A DNA stretch of 64,000 nucleotides from Ziziphus jujuba (GCF_031755915.1 NC_083384.1:18321001-18385000); one strand, 5' to 3'. Shown: positions 9,988 to 22,204, counted from the first letter of the stretch. Translations and numbers: made by a program. Notes: generated from the sequence alone by a model not told the origin.

Positions 9988-10948
9988 TGATGGGAATCCA
10001 CCTAAGCTTGCACAACCAACAACTTCCTGAAATATCAACCCGATACGGATGAAGACCGGGCCGATCATTAGGGCTCAAGCTAAAAGGTCTAAGGATAACG
10101 TTGCTACTTTTATCCATGGAGCAATTCATTCTCAAAAGGGCTTGTCCATACCTGAAGATACAATGCCAGTTTTAAGCATCCAAGTGGTGGAGGTTGATAT
10201 GGACCCTGGTAGCTGTCAACAGATATCATAAATCAGACATTTTACATCAGACACTTATACATTGGACATCTATCTTCGGATATCATACATCAGACATTTT
10301 ACATCGGACACCTATGCATCAGACATTTGACATTGGACATCGGACTTCAGACATCAGACATAACTTAGTTCGGACATCAGGTAGACATAAGTTAACTTGG
10401 ACATCATACATAAGTCAGCTTAGTTGTCAAACTAGTAAACTCGTTATCTAATTTGCGTCTGACTTTTTGTTTTGTTTTTTTATTTATTTATTGGCTGGAC
10501 AAATCAACTTAGGAAAGTTATTATTTTATTATTTTTCATTGTAAAATTAATTAATTCCTTTTTCAAAATAAAGAAATTAATTAATACAAATTAGTTTAGG
10601 AAATTACTGTAAAATTTAGCCAACTTGTTTCCGTTTCTTTTGATGGCCAATTTTACCTAGTTAATTAGGGTTTTATTTTGTAACATTCAGTATTTTATTC
10701 ATACAGAAAATTATTTGTGAGATTGAATTCTCTTTATTCTTTTGAACACCTAAAACACCACTAGTAAATGGGTGTTTTAGTATGACTTATCAGTAGGCCT
10801 TCCATCACTTATTGTGGCGTCTTCATTATATACCAAGGTTTCTAATCACATATTGGTTAGAGGTCAAGGTGACCATTAAACTTGAACATAATTAGATCCA
10901 GGTTAATATAATACGGGTTTAGAAGCAGGCCGTCTTAGGTTCATATTA
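9988..10948 (+). repeat. Solo GYP LTR in the GYP-B leader
   Basis: It starts TGATGGGAATCC and ends GGTTCATATTA. The flanks TCAAT (9983-9987) and TAAAT (10949-10953) are a target duplication with one change. The GYP-B leader continues beyond it, matching the GYP-C leader at 22500 onward. The open frame at 10049-10231 is the pol tail encoded in the LTR start (RAQAKRSKDNVATFI), not an independent gene. The middle of this LTR is replaced by the repeat at 10205-10410. Confidence 0.8.
10205..10410. repeat. ACATC/GGACA degenerate tandem repeat inside the solo LTR
   Basis: Repeats of about 10-20 bp built from ACATCAGACA, ACATTGGACATC and similar words fill about 200 bp. Other GYP LTRs lack this block. 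It replaces the LTR segment between the GATATGGACCC block and the TTTGTTTTG block. Confidence 0.8.
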
Positions 10949-11757
10949 TAAATTTACAAAAAAAAAATTACAAATTTGTATTTTGTTGTTGGTGGTCAAG
11001 GGTTTGGTGGCATCTTGGTGCTGGATTTGCAATTTTTTTGTTAATTTTTGCTACTATAGTTGAGTCTATATCTGTGAGTTTAAAAAAAAAAAAAGAAAAA
11101 AAACGAAGAAAAAATAATAATTTAGAAGGCCGGTTTTGGTTGAAGTTTGGAGTGTGAATTTTTTTGAGCTAGAAATTTGGTTTGTGATATTTTGGAGTTG
11201 CTGGAATTTTATATTGCTGCTGGAAATTTGTATTTTTGAGTGATAAAATTATTTGGATTAAAATTAGTTAAAAGATTTGATACAAAAGCTTGAATTACAA
11301 AGAACAATAACCAACAACTATCCTATCTTTTTGTTCAATTTGATTCTTGTTTGTGTTTGAATTTCTTTCTCTATATTTTATCCTTGAATTATTGGTTCAT
11401 TCATATTCTGATGGCTTTTATTCAGTCCAAAAAGTTGCTTGTTGATTTACCTTGTTTGTGCTTAGAAAAGCCAAGAACTAGGTTTTATTAATTCACTCGG
11501 TATTGCTTGCTTTTTGCTACTATTTTGATGATACATTTAATTAAAACATACTTGTGATCTAATTACTATTTAGTGGGTGTTTTAATTAGAACTTTTAGTT
11601 AATTCTGAGTGGAAAAAATCAAAAGTGTGTGAGCTTAAAAGAGGATCAAAAGCTGAAACTAATGTGCAAACACGAGTGTTAAGACCTTATTTGAGTGAAA
11701 CACGTAAGGGAGTGATTTTGGTGAGGTTCTATTTTATTTTTGTATTATTTATACTAA
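10949..11757 (+). other. GYP-B untranslated leader
   Basis: This is non-coding leader between the solo LTR and gag. It aligns with the leader of GYP-C (22500-23310) and, reversed, with that of GYP-D (53820-54600). Shared words include GGTTTGGTGG, AGGCCGGTTT, GCTTGAATTAC and GTGCAAACACGAGTG. Confidence 0.75.
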
Positions 11758-12940
11758 CATAGTAGATTCACAGGTGAGAAGAGGAGATGTACCATTAAGA
11801 ATTAATGAAAAGGAATCCATAGGATTTAAGGGAGATTCCCGAGCTGCGGGAAATGAAGATGAGAACACAGACATGATGGCGGTCTTGGAGCAATTACAGT
11901 GGATGAATGCTCACTTTAATCACTAGATGAAAAGATGGACAGGTTGGAAACATCACAAGGTGGGCCAAATTTGAGGTAAGAATTCCATGGTGGCCGAGGT
12001 TAAGGTCGAGGAGGTCATGGACACCATAGGGAGGATTTTAAAGGAGGAAAATATGGAGATAATTTGGAGGAGGATTTTGAAGATATCTATGCTCTCCAAG
12101 GAAGGAAAAACCATGGGAGACCAGCAAGGGAGGAGGATGATGTCTTGGAAATATTAAGGTCAACATACCACCTTTCATGGGAAAAAGTGATCTGGAGGCT
12201 TACTTGGAGTGGGAGGAGTGTATGGAGATGATCTTCGATTGTCACAACTATTTGGAGACTAAGAAGGTAAAAGTGGTAGCAATGGAATTTGAAAATTATG
12301 CACTCCAGTTGTGGACAAATGAACAAAATACCCTAAGGAGGGTAGGCCATGAATTGATGACTACTTGGCGACAAATAACGGGAGCCATGAGAAAGCGATT
12401 TGTATTGACTTATTACATAGGTTGCTACATCAAAGGTTACAATCTTTATCACAAGGTAGTAGGTCTGTGGAGGATTATTACAAGGAGATGGAGATGCTCA
12501 TGATGAGATTGAGCATGAATAAAGAAAAGAGAAGCAACCATGGCACGGTTTCTAGGTGGATTGAATCATGAGATAGCTAACCAATTGGAATTGCAACAAT
12601 ATGTGGAATTGGAAAAGATGTTGCATGTGGCTATCAAACTTTAGAATCAATTCAAGAGGAGGGGCACAAGTACACTGCTTGAAGTAGTTTCAAATAGTGG
12701 GAGATCAAATCCAAGTTCTTGGCAAAGCAATCCCACCTTTGAATCAAGACAAAAGCCAAAACTTGGAGAAGAAAGCACCAAAAGGCCAAAAAGGGAGTCC
12801 AAAGTCGAATCTGTCCAAGCACATAAAAATGAAGGTAAATCTAATCCTAAACCTTCTAGAACTCATGGAATTGTGTGTTTTAAGTGCCAGGGATGAGGAC
12901 ACGTTGCCAATCAATGCCTGAATAGAAGAATCATGGTGCT
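11758..12940 (+). pseudogene. GYP-B gag
   Basis: Gag would form the particle that packages the RNA. The start codon is lost (ATA at the place of ATG in GYP-C and GYP-D). The coding sequence is split over frames: PLRINEKESIGFKGDS near 11790, then LEAYLEWEECMEMIFDCHNY near 12190, MEFENYALQLWTNEQNT near 12280, VEDYYKEMEMLMMRLSMN near 12465, and EKMLHVAIKL near 12610. The zinc knuckle at 12876-12919 reads CFKCQG-stop-GHVANQC, so a stop replaces an arginine. Confidence 0.8.
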
Positions 12941-13074
12941 GAAAGGTAATGGTGAATTAGCATCGAAAGTGAAGAAAGTGATGCTGAAACCGAATTTGTT
13001 GAATATGAAGTTAGAGATGAAGGGCATGATGAATCTAAAACACTCAAGGCTTCAAAGTTTGAATTAAGTTTGGT

Positions 13075-13725
13075 GGTAAGGAGGGTTCTAACTGTATACA
13101 AAGATGAGGACCAAATTCAAAGAGAGAATATCTTCCACACCGATATGAAATTCAAGGTAACATTTGTAGTATGATAGTTAATAGTGGAAGTTGTGCAAAT
13201 GTAATTAGTACTTTGGTAGTTGATAAATTGGGGTTAGCAACCATTAAACATCTAGAATCATATAGATTACAATGGCTTAATGATAGTGGTGAGATGAAAG
13301 TAAATAAACAAGCCAAAGTAAAATTCAGCATTGATAAGTATGTGAATGTTGTATTGTGTGATGTTGTTCCTATGCATACGGATCATATTTTTTTGGGTAG
13401 GCCATGACAATTTGATAAGGATACCATACATTTTGAGAGACAGAACTCCATTGTATTTAAATTTAAGGGGAAAAAGGTTAAGCTTGAGCCATTAACTCCA
13501 AAGAAAATATTTAGAAACCAACTACAAATGCAACAAAGGAGGGAGGCCGAAAAGCTTAAAGAAAAGGTTAGTATGGCACCCACAGCTTCATCATCTATCC
13601 AAGAAGGTAGGTCTGAACCTGCTCTCCAAGGTAAGTATTCTAAGACACAAATTGAGTGGAAAAATCATGAGAAAGCTGAAGGTGGTATGAGAAAAGCTGA
13701 AAAAGCCGAAAGTGAAGAATAACCT
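13075..13725 (+). pseudogene. GYP-B protease and spacer
   Basis: The retropepsin domain begins around 13130. The active site reads IVNSGSCANV: the catalytic aspartate codon at 13180-13182 is AAT (Asn), so the enzyme would be dead. The domain continues through LQWLNDSGEMKVNKQA and DHIFLGRP, then a stop at 13407 where GYP-C has W. The spacer NQLQMQQRREAEKLKEKVS and EIEWKNHEK-like sequence follow until a stop at 13722. Confidence 0.82.
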
Positions 13726-13765
13726 GAAAAAGCCGAGAGTGAGGTAAAGAAAAGGCAATCCGTGA

Positions 13766-15230
13766 GTGAGAAAGGAAAAGAAAGAAAAGAGACGAAAAAT
13801 AAAGAAACTTTATCTTAGTTTTGGGGATTTTAATAAATCGATATTGAGTAAGAAATCATTGTTGGCCATGATTTATAAAGATGTATTTTTAAATGATCAA
13901 GCTAATCCCAAAGAACTTGAATTGCCAAGTTCTATTTCTTATCTTTTGCAAGAATTTGATGATGTCTTTCCTGAGGAAATTCTTAATTGTTTACCAATTA
14001 TCTAAGGGATTGAACATCAAATTGATTTTGTGTCGGGAGCTACAATTCCAAATAGGCCTGCATATAGAAGTATCCCGAGGAGACAAAGGAGCTACAAAGG
14101 CAGGTAAGTGAGTTGCTTGACAAAGGTTACATTCGTGAGAGTATGAGTCCATGTGCTGTCCCTATTTTGTTAGTACTTAAGAAAGATGGTTTATGGCACA
14201 TGTGTGTAGATTGTAGAGCATTAAATATAGGCATCCAATTCCTAGGTTAGATGATATGTTAGATGAATTACATGGTGCATGCATGTTCATTAAAATTGAT
14301 CTTAGGAGTGGATATCATCAAATTAGAATGAAAGAGGGCGTTGAATGAAAAATCGCATTTAAAACTAAGTATGGAGTGTATGAGTGGTTACTAATGCCTT
14401 TTGGTTTAACTAATGCACTTAGTATTTTCATGAGATTAATGAATCATGTTATGCAACCATTCATTGGTAAATTTGTTGTTGTTTATTTTGATGATATTCT
14501 TGTATATAGTAGACATCTAGATGAGCCTGTAGGACATCTTAAATATTCTTAGGAAGGAATGGTTGTTTGCTAACATGAAAAAGTGTGATTTTTGTAAAGA
14601 TGAGTTGGTTTTCCTAGGATTTGTTGTAAGTGTTACAAGAATTAAAGTTGATCAATCCAAGGTGAAAGCAATCCAAGAATGGCCGAAACCCACCTCCATT
14701 ACCCAAGTGAGGAGCTTTCATGGTTTGGCTAGTTTTTATCGATGATTTGTCAATGAATCATGTTATAAAGAAGAATGTTGGCTTTAAATGGGGGGAAGCA
14801 CAAGATAAATCTCTTAATTTCTTGAAAGAAAAACTATCTAATGCCTCTTTACTAGTGTTGCCTAATTTGATAAAATTTTTGAAAGTGAATGTGATGCTTC
14901 GAGTGTAGGTATTGAAGCTGTCTTAATGCAAGAAGGAAGACTCATTACCTACATTAGTGAGAAATTGAATGGAGATGCACTAAACTACCTAACATATGAC
15001 AATGAGATGTATGCTTTGATGAGAGCTTTGGAAATGTGGCAGCACTATTTAATGCCAAAAGAATTTATGATTCATACAGATCATGAATCTTTGAAGCAGA
15101 TTAAAGGCCAAGGGAAGCCTAACTAAAGGCATGCTAAGTGGATTGAGTTCATTGAAACATTTCCTTATGTCATTCGCTACAAAAAGGGTAAGGAAAATGT
15201 GGTCGTCGATGTATTATTCTAAAGGTATGT
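13766..15230 (+). pseudogene. GYP-B reverse transcriptase and RNase H
   Basis: The spacer ends with LYLSFGDFNKSILSKKSLLAMIYKD and ELPSSISYLLQEFDDVFPEE. RT follows in broken frames: IEHQIDFV near 14010, the catalytic YFDD box intact at 14484-14495 ([11 protein letters not shown]), [19 protein letters not shown] near 14575, and the RT/RNase H joint TQVRSFHGLASFYR near 14705. RNase H runs through [47 protein letters not shown] (the D-H-x-S box) and a stop at 15124 within GKPNxRHAKW. RT and RNase H would copy RNA to DNA and remove the RNA strand. Confidence 0.85.
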
Positions 15231-15858
15231 ATTATTTTCTACCTTAGATGCTAGACTGCTTGGATTTGAACAATTAAAAGAAATTTATGAGCATGATAGT
15301 GACTTTGAAGAAATATTTAGGACCTGCTCAACTTTGAGAGGTATTTGTTTAGGGAAAACAAACTTTGTGTGCCTAAATATAGCATTAGGGAATTATTAGT
15401 GAGGGGAGGTCATAGTGATGGTTTAATGGGTCATTTTGGTGTTTTAAAGACTTTGTCCTTGCTGAAAGAACATTTTTATTGGCCTAACATGAGGGGAGAT
15501 GTAGAGAAAACATGTTAAAGATGCTTGAAGTGTCGAAAAGCCAAATCCAAGTTGAAACTGAACGGTTTGTACCTCCCATTGTCTATTCTTTCTTTTCCTT
15601 AGGTGGATTTGTCTATGGATTTTATTCTTAGTTTACCTAGGTCAAGGACAGGTAAGGATTCAATTTTTGTTACTGTGGATAGATTTTCTAAGATGGCACA
15701 TTTCATTGCATGTAACAAAACTGATGATGCATCTAATGTTGCTAACTTATTCTTTAATGAAATTCCTAGATTAAATGGTATGCCTAGAACAATTTTTTTG
15801 GATAGGGATGCTAAGTTTTTAAGCTATTTTTTGAAAACTTTGTGCGCTATGTTGGGAT
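15231..15858 (+). pseudogene. GYP-B integrase, N-terminal and first core part
   Basis: The HHCC zinc domain is visible at 15410-15540 (GGHSDGLMGHFG, LKEHFYWPNM, then CxRCLKCRKAKSK with a stop for E). The catalytic core begins [20 protein letters not shown] (first Asp) and continues [21 protein letters not shown] and [10 protein letters not shown] (second Asp), ending at LCAMLG. Here the sequence jumps into a reverse transcriptase of another GYP copy. The rest of this integrase resumes at 19271. Confidence 0.85.
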
Positions 15859-18136
15859 TCCTAATTTTAAGCTTCCCGTCAAATATAGACATCAAATTCC
15901 TAGATTAGATGATATTCTAGGTGAATTACATGGTGCTTGCATGTTTTCTAAAATTGATGTTAGGAGTTGATACCATCAAATTAGGATGAAAGAAGTTGAT
16001 GAATGGAAGACCGTATTTAAGACTAAATATTCGCTGTATGAATGGTTAGTCACGCTTTTTGGATTAATTAATGCACCTAGTACTTTCATGATGCTTATGA
16101 ATGATGTTATGTGTCCATTTATTGGTAAATTTGCGGTTGTGTATTTTGATGATATTTTAATACATAGCCGAAATCTTGATGAACATGTGGACCATCTAAG
16201 GCAAGTTTTAAATATTCTTAGGAAGGAAAGATTATTTGCTAACATGAAAAAGTGTGCTTTTTGCAAAGATGAATTTGTTTTCCTAGGATTTGTAGTAAGT
16301 GTTGCAGATATAAAAGTTGATTAAACTAAAGTTCCAGCCATCCAAAATTGGCCAACCCCAACATCTATCACACAAGTTAGGAGTTTTCATGGTATGATTA
16401 GTTTTTATCGAAGATTTGTAATGGACTTTAGTATAATCTCAGTGCCTTTGAATGAATTTGTAAAGAAGAATGTTGGCTTTAAATGGGGGGAAGTATAAGA
16501 AAAATCTATTAATTTGTTGAAAGAAAAATTATGTAATGCACCTTTACTAGTTTCACAAATTTTTCTAAGACTTTTGAAATTGAGTGTGATGCTTCGAGTA
16601 TAGGTATTGGAGCTCTTCTAACGTAAGAAGAAAAAATCATAGCCTAGTTTAGTGAAAAAATAAATGGAGCTACAATAAACTACCTGACATATGACAAGGA
16701 GAAAAAGCCACGAGAAGCTTAACCGAAGGCATGCTAGGTGGACGGAGTTCATTGAAACATTTCCCTATGTCATCCGCTACAAAAAAGGTAAGGAAAATGT
16801 GGTTGCCGATGCATTATCCCAAAGGTATGTCTTGTTTTCTATCTTAAATGCTAGTGTCTTGTTTTCTATCTTAAATGCTAGATTGCTTTGTTTCGAACAA
16901 TTAAAGGAATTTTATGACCATGATAGTGACTTTGGAGATATATTTAGAACCTGTTTGAAACATAGATTTAATAAATTTTACATATTTGAGGGGTATTTGT
17001 TTGGGGAATACAAACTTTGTGTGCCTAATTTTAGCATTAGGGAGTTATTACTTCGGGAAGGTCATGAAGGTGGTTTAATGGGTTATTTTGGTGTCTCTAA
17101 AACTTTATCTTTACTGCAAGAACATTTTTATTAGCCTAACATGAAGAGAGATGTTGAAAGAATATGTGAAAGATGCCTGAAATACTGAAAGACCAAATAC
17201 ACATTGAAACTGTACAGGTTGTACCATCCATTGCCGATTCCTTCCTATCCTTGGGTAGATTTGTCTATGGATTTTATTCTTGGTTTGCCTAGGTCTAGAC
17301 AAGTAAGGATTCAATATTTGTTGCTGTGGATAGATTTTCTAAAATGGCACATTTTATTGCGTGTAATAAAACTGATGATGCATCTAATGTTGCTAATTTA
17401 TTATTCAAAGAAATTGTGAGATTGCATGGAATGCCTTGGACTATTGTTTCGGATAGGGATGCTAAGTTCTTAAGTTATTTGTGGAAATATTTGTGGGCTA
17501 ATTAAGTATAAACTTTCATTTTTCAACTACTTGTCATCCACAAACTGATAGAAAAACTAAAGTAGTAAATAGAACTTTGTTTACATTGTAACAGGCTGTA
17601 ATTAATAGAAACTTAAGAACTTGAGAAGAATGTTTGCCATATGTTGAATTTGCTTATAATAGATCTTTACATTCAGCAACTAAATATATATCATTTGAGG
17701 TTGTTTATGGTTTTAATCCTTTGACTCCATTAGATTCAACAACTTTACCTTTAAGTGAATGTGCTAATCTAGATGGAAAATAAAAAGCTGATTTTGTAAA
17801 ACAGATTCATGAAAAGACAAAGGCAAATATTGGGAGGAAGACCGAGCAACATGCAATAAATTGTAATGAAGGTCGAAAACAAGTTGTCTTTGAACATGGA
17901 GATTGGGTTTGGTTGCATCTAAGAAATGAGAGGTTTTTCGAGCAAAGGAAGTCCAAGCTTATGTTGCATGGCGATGGACCTTTTCAAATTTTAGAGCAAA
18001 TAAATGATAATGCTTACAAACTTGATTTGTTGGGTGAGTATAATGTTAGTACTACATTTAATGTTGCTGATTTGTCTCCTTTTTCTGCAGGTGATGACTT
18101 TGATTTGAGGGCAAATCATTTTCAAGAGGAGGGGAA
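15859..18136 (+). pseudogene. Nested GYP pol: RT, RNase H, integrase
   Basis: The RT piece starts around [13 protein letters not shown] 112-residue frame at 15986-16324 holds [17 protein letters not shown], the YFDD box (16142-16153) and [19 protein letters not shown]. RNase H and the [23 protein letters not shown] block follow to about 16830, with a 27-bp unit repeated in tandem at 16838-16892. Integrase includes the zinc domain near 17050-17190 with stops, the core ([15 protein letters not shown], 17257-17302), and an intact tail frame at 17913-18179 ([37 protein letters not shown]). Frameshifts are frequent. Confidence 0.82.
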
Positions 18137-19270
18137 TGATACGACTCCACCCGTGCCCCCACAACCGACAACCCGCTAGGTAGCTGACCCGATACGGATG
18201 AAGATCGGGCCGATCACTAAGGCTCAAGCTAAGAGGTTTAAGGAAAATTTGCTGCCTTTATCCAGGGAGTAATACATTTTCAAAAGGGCTTGTCCATACC
18301 CAAATATACAAGGCCTGTTTTGAGCTTACAAGTGATGGAAGCCGATACGGACCCGGGTAGCTATTTTCGTGCAGATATGGACTCCGGACAGTATGAAATG
18401 GTTCCAATGCTTCAGGGATTCAATACATATGTCTAAGAGGTTATGGAATTATGTCAAGGAAGCTTTAGAGGCAACCAAAAAGGGACTGTGCACATGGAAT
18501 GGAAAATTGGCCAGTTTTACTATATTATTTGCTAGCTTTACTGTATTTTGCTGAGTTGGCATTTTCTCTTTGATCCGAGCAAGGGCAACGTGTGGGACTC
18601 CAAGATAATCCTATTTGGCATCCTAAAAAGATATGGAAGCTGATTTGGAGCTTAAATTGATCAAAAATTGGTCAAAGGTAACTTAATCAAAAAGATAGTA
18701 TTTTAGTTTCCTAATTTGATTTCTACGTTTTATTTTAAGAAATTACCTTTTAATTTTGGTTTTTCTTTATTTATTTGCTAGAAAAATAACTTTGGGAAAG
18801 TTATAATTTTATTTTTTTTTTCCTTGTAAATTAATTAATTCCTCATTCAAGCAAAGGAATTAGTTAAACAAATTAAGATTAGGAAAGGTTGCAAATTTCG
18901 GCCAACACTTTAGTTTCCTAATGCTGGCCGATTTTGTCATAGTTTCTAGGGTTTTATTTTGTAACTTTTCCAGCCTATTTAAGGGCTTGTTTTTTAGGGA
19001 GATCTCACCTTTAATAATATTGAGAATTTATTTTGTGAGATTGAATTTCTCTTTGCTCTTTTGGACACCTAAAACACCAATAGTGAATGAGTGTTTTAGT
19101 TTTGACTTATCAATAGGATATCCATCACCTATTGTGGCGTCTTCATTATACCAAGGTTTTTAATCACAGGTTGGTTAGGGATTGAGGTCAATCCATTAAA
19201 ATCTGAACTTAATTGATATTCAAGCTAATATAATATGAGTTTAGGCACAGGTCGTCCTAGGTTTGTATCA
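18137..19270 (+). repeat. 3' LTR of the nested GYP element
   Basis: It starts TGATACGACTCC straight after GAGGAGGGGAA and ends GGTTTGTATCA, 1134 bp. The pol tail motif, inverted repeat (eroded right arm near 18855) and TATTTAAG box (near 18976) are present. Confidence 0.9.
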
Positions 19271-19896
19271 ACTTCTATTTTCAACTACTTGTCATCCATA
19301 AACTGATGGACAAAATGAAGTAGTAGATAGGACTTTGTCTGCATTATTACGGAAATTAATTAGTAGATACTTATAAACATGGGAAGAATTTTTGCCACAT
19401 GTTGAATTTTCTTATAATAGATCTTTGCATTCAGCCACTAAATATTCACCATTTGAGATTATTTATGGTTTTAATCCTTTGATTTCATTAGATTTAACAT
19501 CTTTACCTCTAAGTGAACGTGCTAATCTAGATGGAAAACAAAAAGCTAATTTTGTGAAGTAGATTCATGAAAAGACAAAGGCAACTATATTGAGAGGAGG
19601 ACCGAGCAATATGCAAGGAGTGCTAATAAAGGCCGAAAACAAGTTGTCGTTGAACTTGGAGATTAGGTTTGGTTGCACCTAAGAAAGGAGAGATTTCCCG
19701 AACAAAGGAGGTCCAAGCTTATGCCGCATGGAGATGGACCTTTTCAAGTTTTGAAGCAGATTAATGACAATGCATACAAACTTTATTTGCTGGGTAAGTA
19801 TAATATTGGTGCCACATTTAATTTTGCTGACTTATCTCCTTTTTCTATAGGTGATGACTTTGATTTGAGGGCAAATCCTTTTCAAGAGGAGGGGAA
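19271..19896 (+). pseudogene. GYP-B integrase, C-terminal part
   Basis: This continues the integrase interrupted at 15858. It reads LLFSTTCHP, stop, TDGQNEVVDRTLSALL (third catalytic residue Glu of the DDE triad present), [21 protein letters not shown] and [17 protein letters not shown], then stops. The integrase tail is open from about 19673 ([21 protein letters not shown] to [17 protein letters not shown]) and enters the LTR. Confidence 0.85.
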
Positions 19897-20882
19897 TGAT
19901 GAGAATCCACCTAAACCCTCACAACCGACAACTCACTAGGGTGCTGACCCAATATGAATGAAGACTGGGCCAATAACTAGAACTTAAGCCAAGATATTTA
20001 AGGACAACCTGGCTGCATTTATATAGGGAGTAATTACTTATCAAAAGGGCTTGTCGATACCTAAAGATACAAGACCCATTTTAAGCATTTGAGTGGTGGC
20101 GCCAATACGGACCCGAATAGCTGTTTTCGTGTAAATATGGACTCCGGACAATAAGAAATGGTCCCAACACTTTATGGACTGAATGAATATCAATAAGAGG
20201 TCATGGAATCAAGCCAATGCAGAATCAAAAGCAATCAAAATGGGCTTGTGCACATAAGAGGAAATGTGGCTGGTTTTGCTGGTTTTTGTTGCTGACTATA
20301 CTATATTTTACTGAGTTGACATTTTCTCTTTGTTTGACTTTTTGTTTTAGGAAATTAGCCCTTTAATTGGTTTCTATTTATTTATTTGTTGGACAAATCA
20401 ACCTAGAAAATTTCTTATTTTATTATTTTCATTGTAAATTAATTAATTCCTAATTGAAAATAAAAGAATTAATTAATCAAAATTAGGTTAGGAAAGGAAA
20501 GAGAAAATTTGGCCATATGAGGAATCTAACATACTTGGCTGGTTTTGTCCTAGGTTTTTAGGGTTTTATTGTTTTGTGACTTTAGCCTATTTAAGGGCTT
20601 ATTTTTTAGGAAGAACACGCCTTCAATATTATCTAGAAATTTATTTATGACATATAATTCTCTTTGTTCTCTTTGAACACCTAAAACACCATTAGAGAGT
20701 AAGTGTTTTAGTTTTGACTTATCAATAGGACATCCAACACCTATTATGGCATCTTCATTATACCAAGGTTTCTAATCACAGGTTGGTTAGGGGTTAAGAT
20801 TTTTCAATAAGATCTTGAACTTAATTGAGATCCAGGCTAATATAATACAGGCTTAGGTGCGAGTCGACCTAGGTTCGTATCA
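19897..20882 (+). repeat. GYP-B 3' LTR
   Basis: It starts TGATGAGAATCC after the polypurine tract and ends GGTTCGTATCA, 986 bp. ACTAT follows, matching the left flank of the 5' LTR at 8575. About 70 bp of the family's mid-LTR is missing relative to 8580-9653 (near 20330), which explains most of the length difference. Confidence 0.9.
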
Positions 20883-21128
20883 ACTATAATCCTAAAAACA
20901 AAACATGTTCTAGAAATTTAGTTCTATCACAAGTGTTATAGAATAGTATCTATGAAAATTAACCATTCAAACTTTCTTCTTTGGCATTTTCAAATCCTTC
21001 TCTTGGTTTGAAGCCTTGGTGTTCTTCATCACGTCACTAGTGCTGAACCTCCAAGTGAATTTCTCCAAGATAAAAAAAGAAGTCCTAGCCTTAAATCCAA
21101 AACATAACATATGGTTCAATAATGATGG
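20883..21128 (+). pseudogene. COP-1 gag segment between GYP-B and GYP-C
   Basis: A copia Gag N-terminal region is readable: SMKINHSNFLLWHFQILLLV, stop, SLGVLHHVTSAEPPSEFLQD, then WFNNDG at the right edge. The pattern K-L-x-x-x-N-F-x-L-W..Q is typical of copia Gag. The frame continues as LLAISFRSTMSANI after GYP-C at 26839, so both stretches were once adjacent. Confidence 0.75.
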
Positions 21129-22188
21129 TGATGAGAATCCGCTCGAACCTATACAACCAACTACCCGTTGAGGTGCAGATCCAATACAGTTGAAGACTTG
21201 GCCAATCACTAGGGCTTAAGCTAAGAGATTTAAGGACAACCTGGATGGATTTATATAAGAAGCTATCAATTCTCAAAAGGGCTTATCAATATCCAAAGAT
21301 TCAAAGCCTGCTTTAAGCATCTAAATGGTGGAAGCCGATATGGACCCAGGTAGCTGTTTTAGTGCAAATATGGACTTGGGGCATGAAATGGGTTCAACAC
21401 TTTTTGATCTCAATTGATATCCCCAAGAGGCCATGGAATCAGGAAAATTCAGCAGCGAAAGCACCTAAAACCAGCTTATGCACATGACATTACAATTTAG
21501 CTGAAAATGTCAAGTTTCGCTGCTAACTTTAACTGCATTTGATGATTAAGCAAGTTTGACTTATTCCAATCAAGGGAAATGTGTGGGAACTAATATTAAT
21601 ACTATTTGGCATCCTACATGGCATATGGAATCTGATTTTGAACTTAAATTAGTCATTGATTAGTCAAAGATAGCCTAGTTTGAAAGATAGTCAATTAGTC
21701 TTTTATTTGATTTTTATTTATTTATTTGCTGGATAAATCAACTTAGGAAAGTTATTATTTTATTATTTCTATTGTAAATTAATTAATTCCTAATTCAAAA
21801 TAAGGGAATTAATTAATCCAATTTAGAATAGGAAAGAATGCAAAATTTCTGCATCATCAGGAATCTACCCTGCTTGGCCGGTTTTGTCTTAGATTTTTAG
21901 GATTTATTGCTTTGTGACTTTAACTTATTTAAAGGTTATTTTTCAAGGGAATGCACCATCAATATTATTCAAAAAATTAATAGTGAGATAGAATTCTCTT
22001 AGTTCTCTTTTAACACCTAAAACACCATTAGAGGGCTTCCATAACTTATTGTGGCATCTTCATTATACCAAGGTTTCTAATTACAGGTTGGTTAGAAATT
22101 AAGGTTTTTCCATAAGAACTTGAACTTAATTGAGTTCCGAGACTAATGTAATATGGGTTTAGATGCGAGTCGACCTAGGTTCGTATCA
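21129..22188 (+). repeat. GYP-C 5' LTR
   Basis: It starts TGATGAGAATCCGC and ends GGTTCGTATCA, 1060 bp. The inverted repeat lies near 21773-21818. A degraded primer site follows. Confidence 0.9.
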
Positions 22189-22190
22189 TT

Positions 22191-22204
22191 TAGTATAAGA
22201 GCCA
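22191..22204 (+). other. GYP-C primer-binding site, decayed
   Basis: TAGTATAAGAGCCA differs at two positions from the TGGTATCAGAGCCA of GYP-B, at the same distance from the LTR. Confidence 0.75.

Larger units (their letters stand above)
15859..19270 (+). mobile_element. 5'-truncated GYP element nested in GYP-B integrase
   Basis: It begins abruptly in RT and runs through RNase H, integrase, polypurine tract and a full LTR ending at 19270. It has no 5' LTR, leader, gag or protease. GYP-B integrase resumes on the right (ACTTCTATTTTCAAC). This fits a nested insertion whose left half was deleted together with a few bases of the host integrase, or an exchange between two copies. Confidence 0.75.
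8580..20882 (+). mobile_element. GYP-B: full-length-type Ty3/gypsy element with nested insertions
   Basis: The element is bounded by 5' LTR 8580-9653 and 3' LTR 19897-20882 and flanked by perfect ACTAT duplications (8575-8579 and 20883-20887). In order it has primer site, leader, gag, protease, RT, RNase H and integrase. A solo GYP LTR sits in the leader (9988-10948), and a 5'-truncated second GYP sits in integrase (15859-19270). All genes have stops or frameshifts. It represents the autonomous type of the family, unlike GYP-A, -C and -D. Confidence 0.9.
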
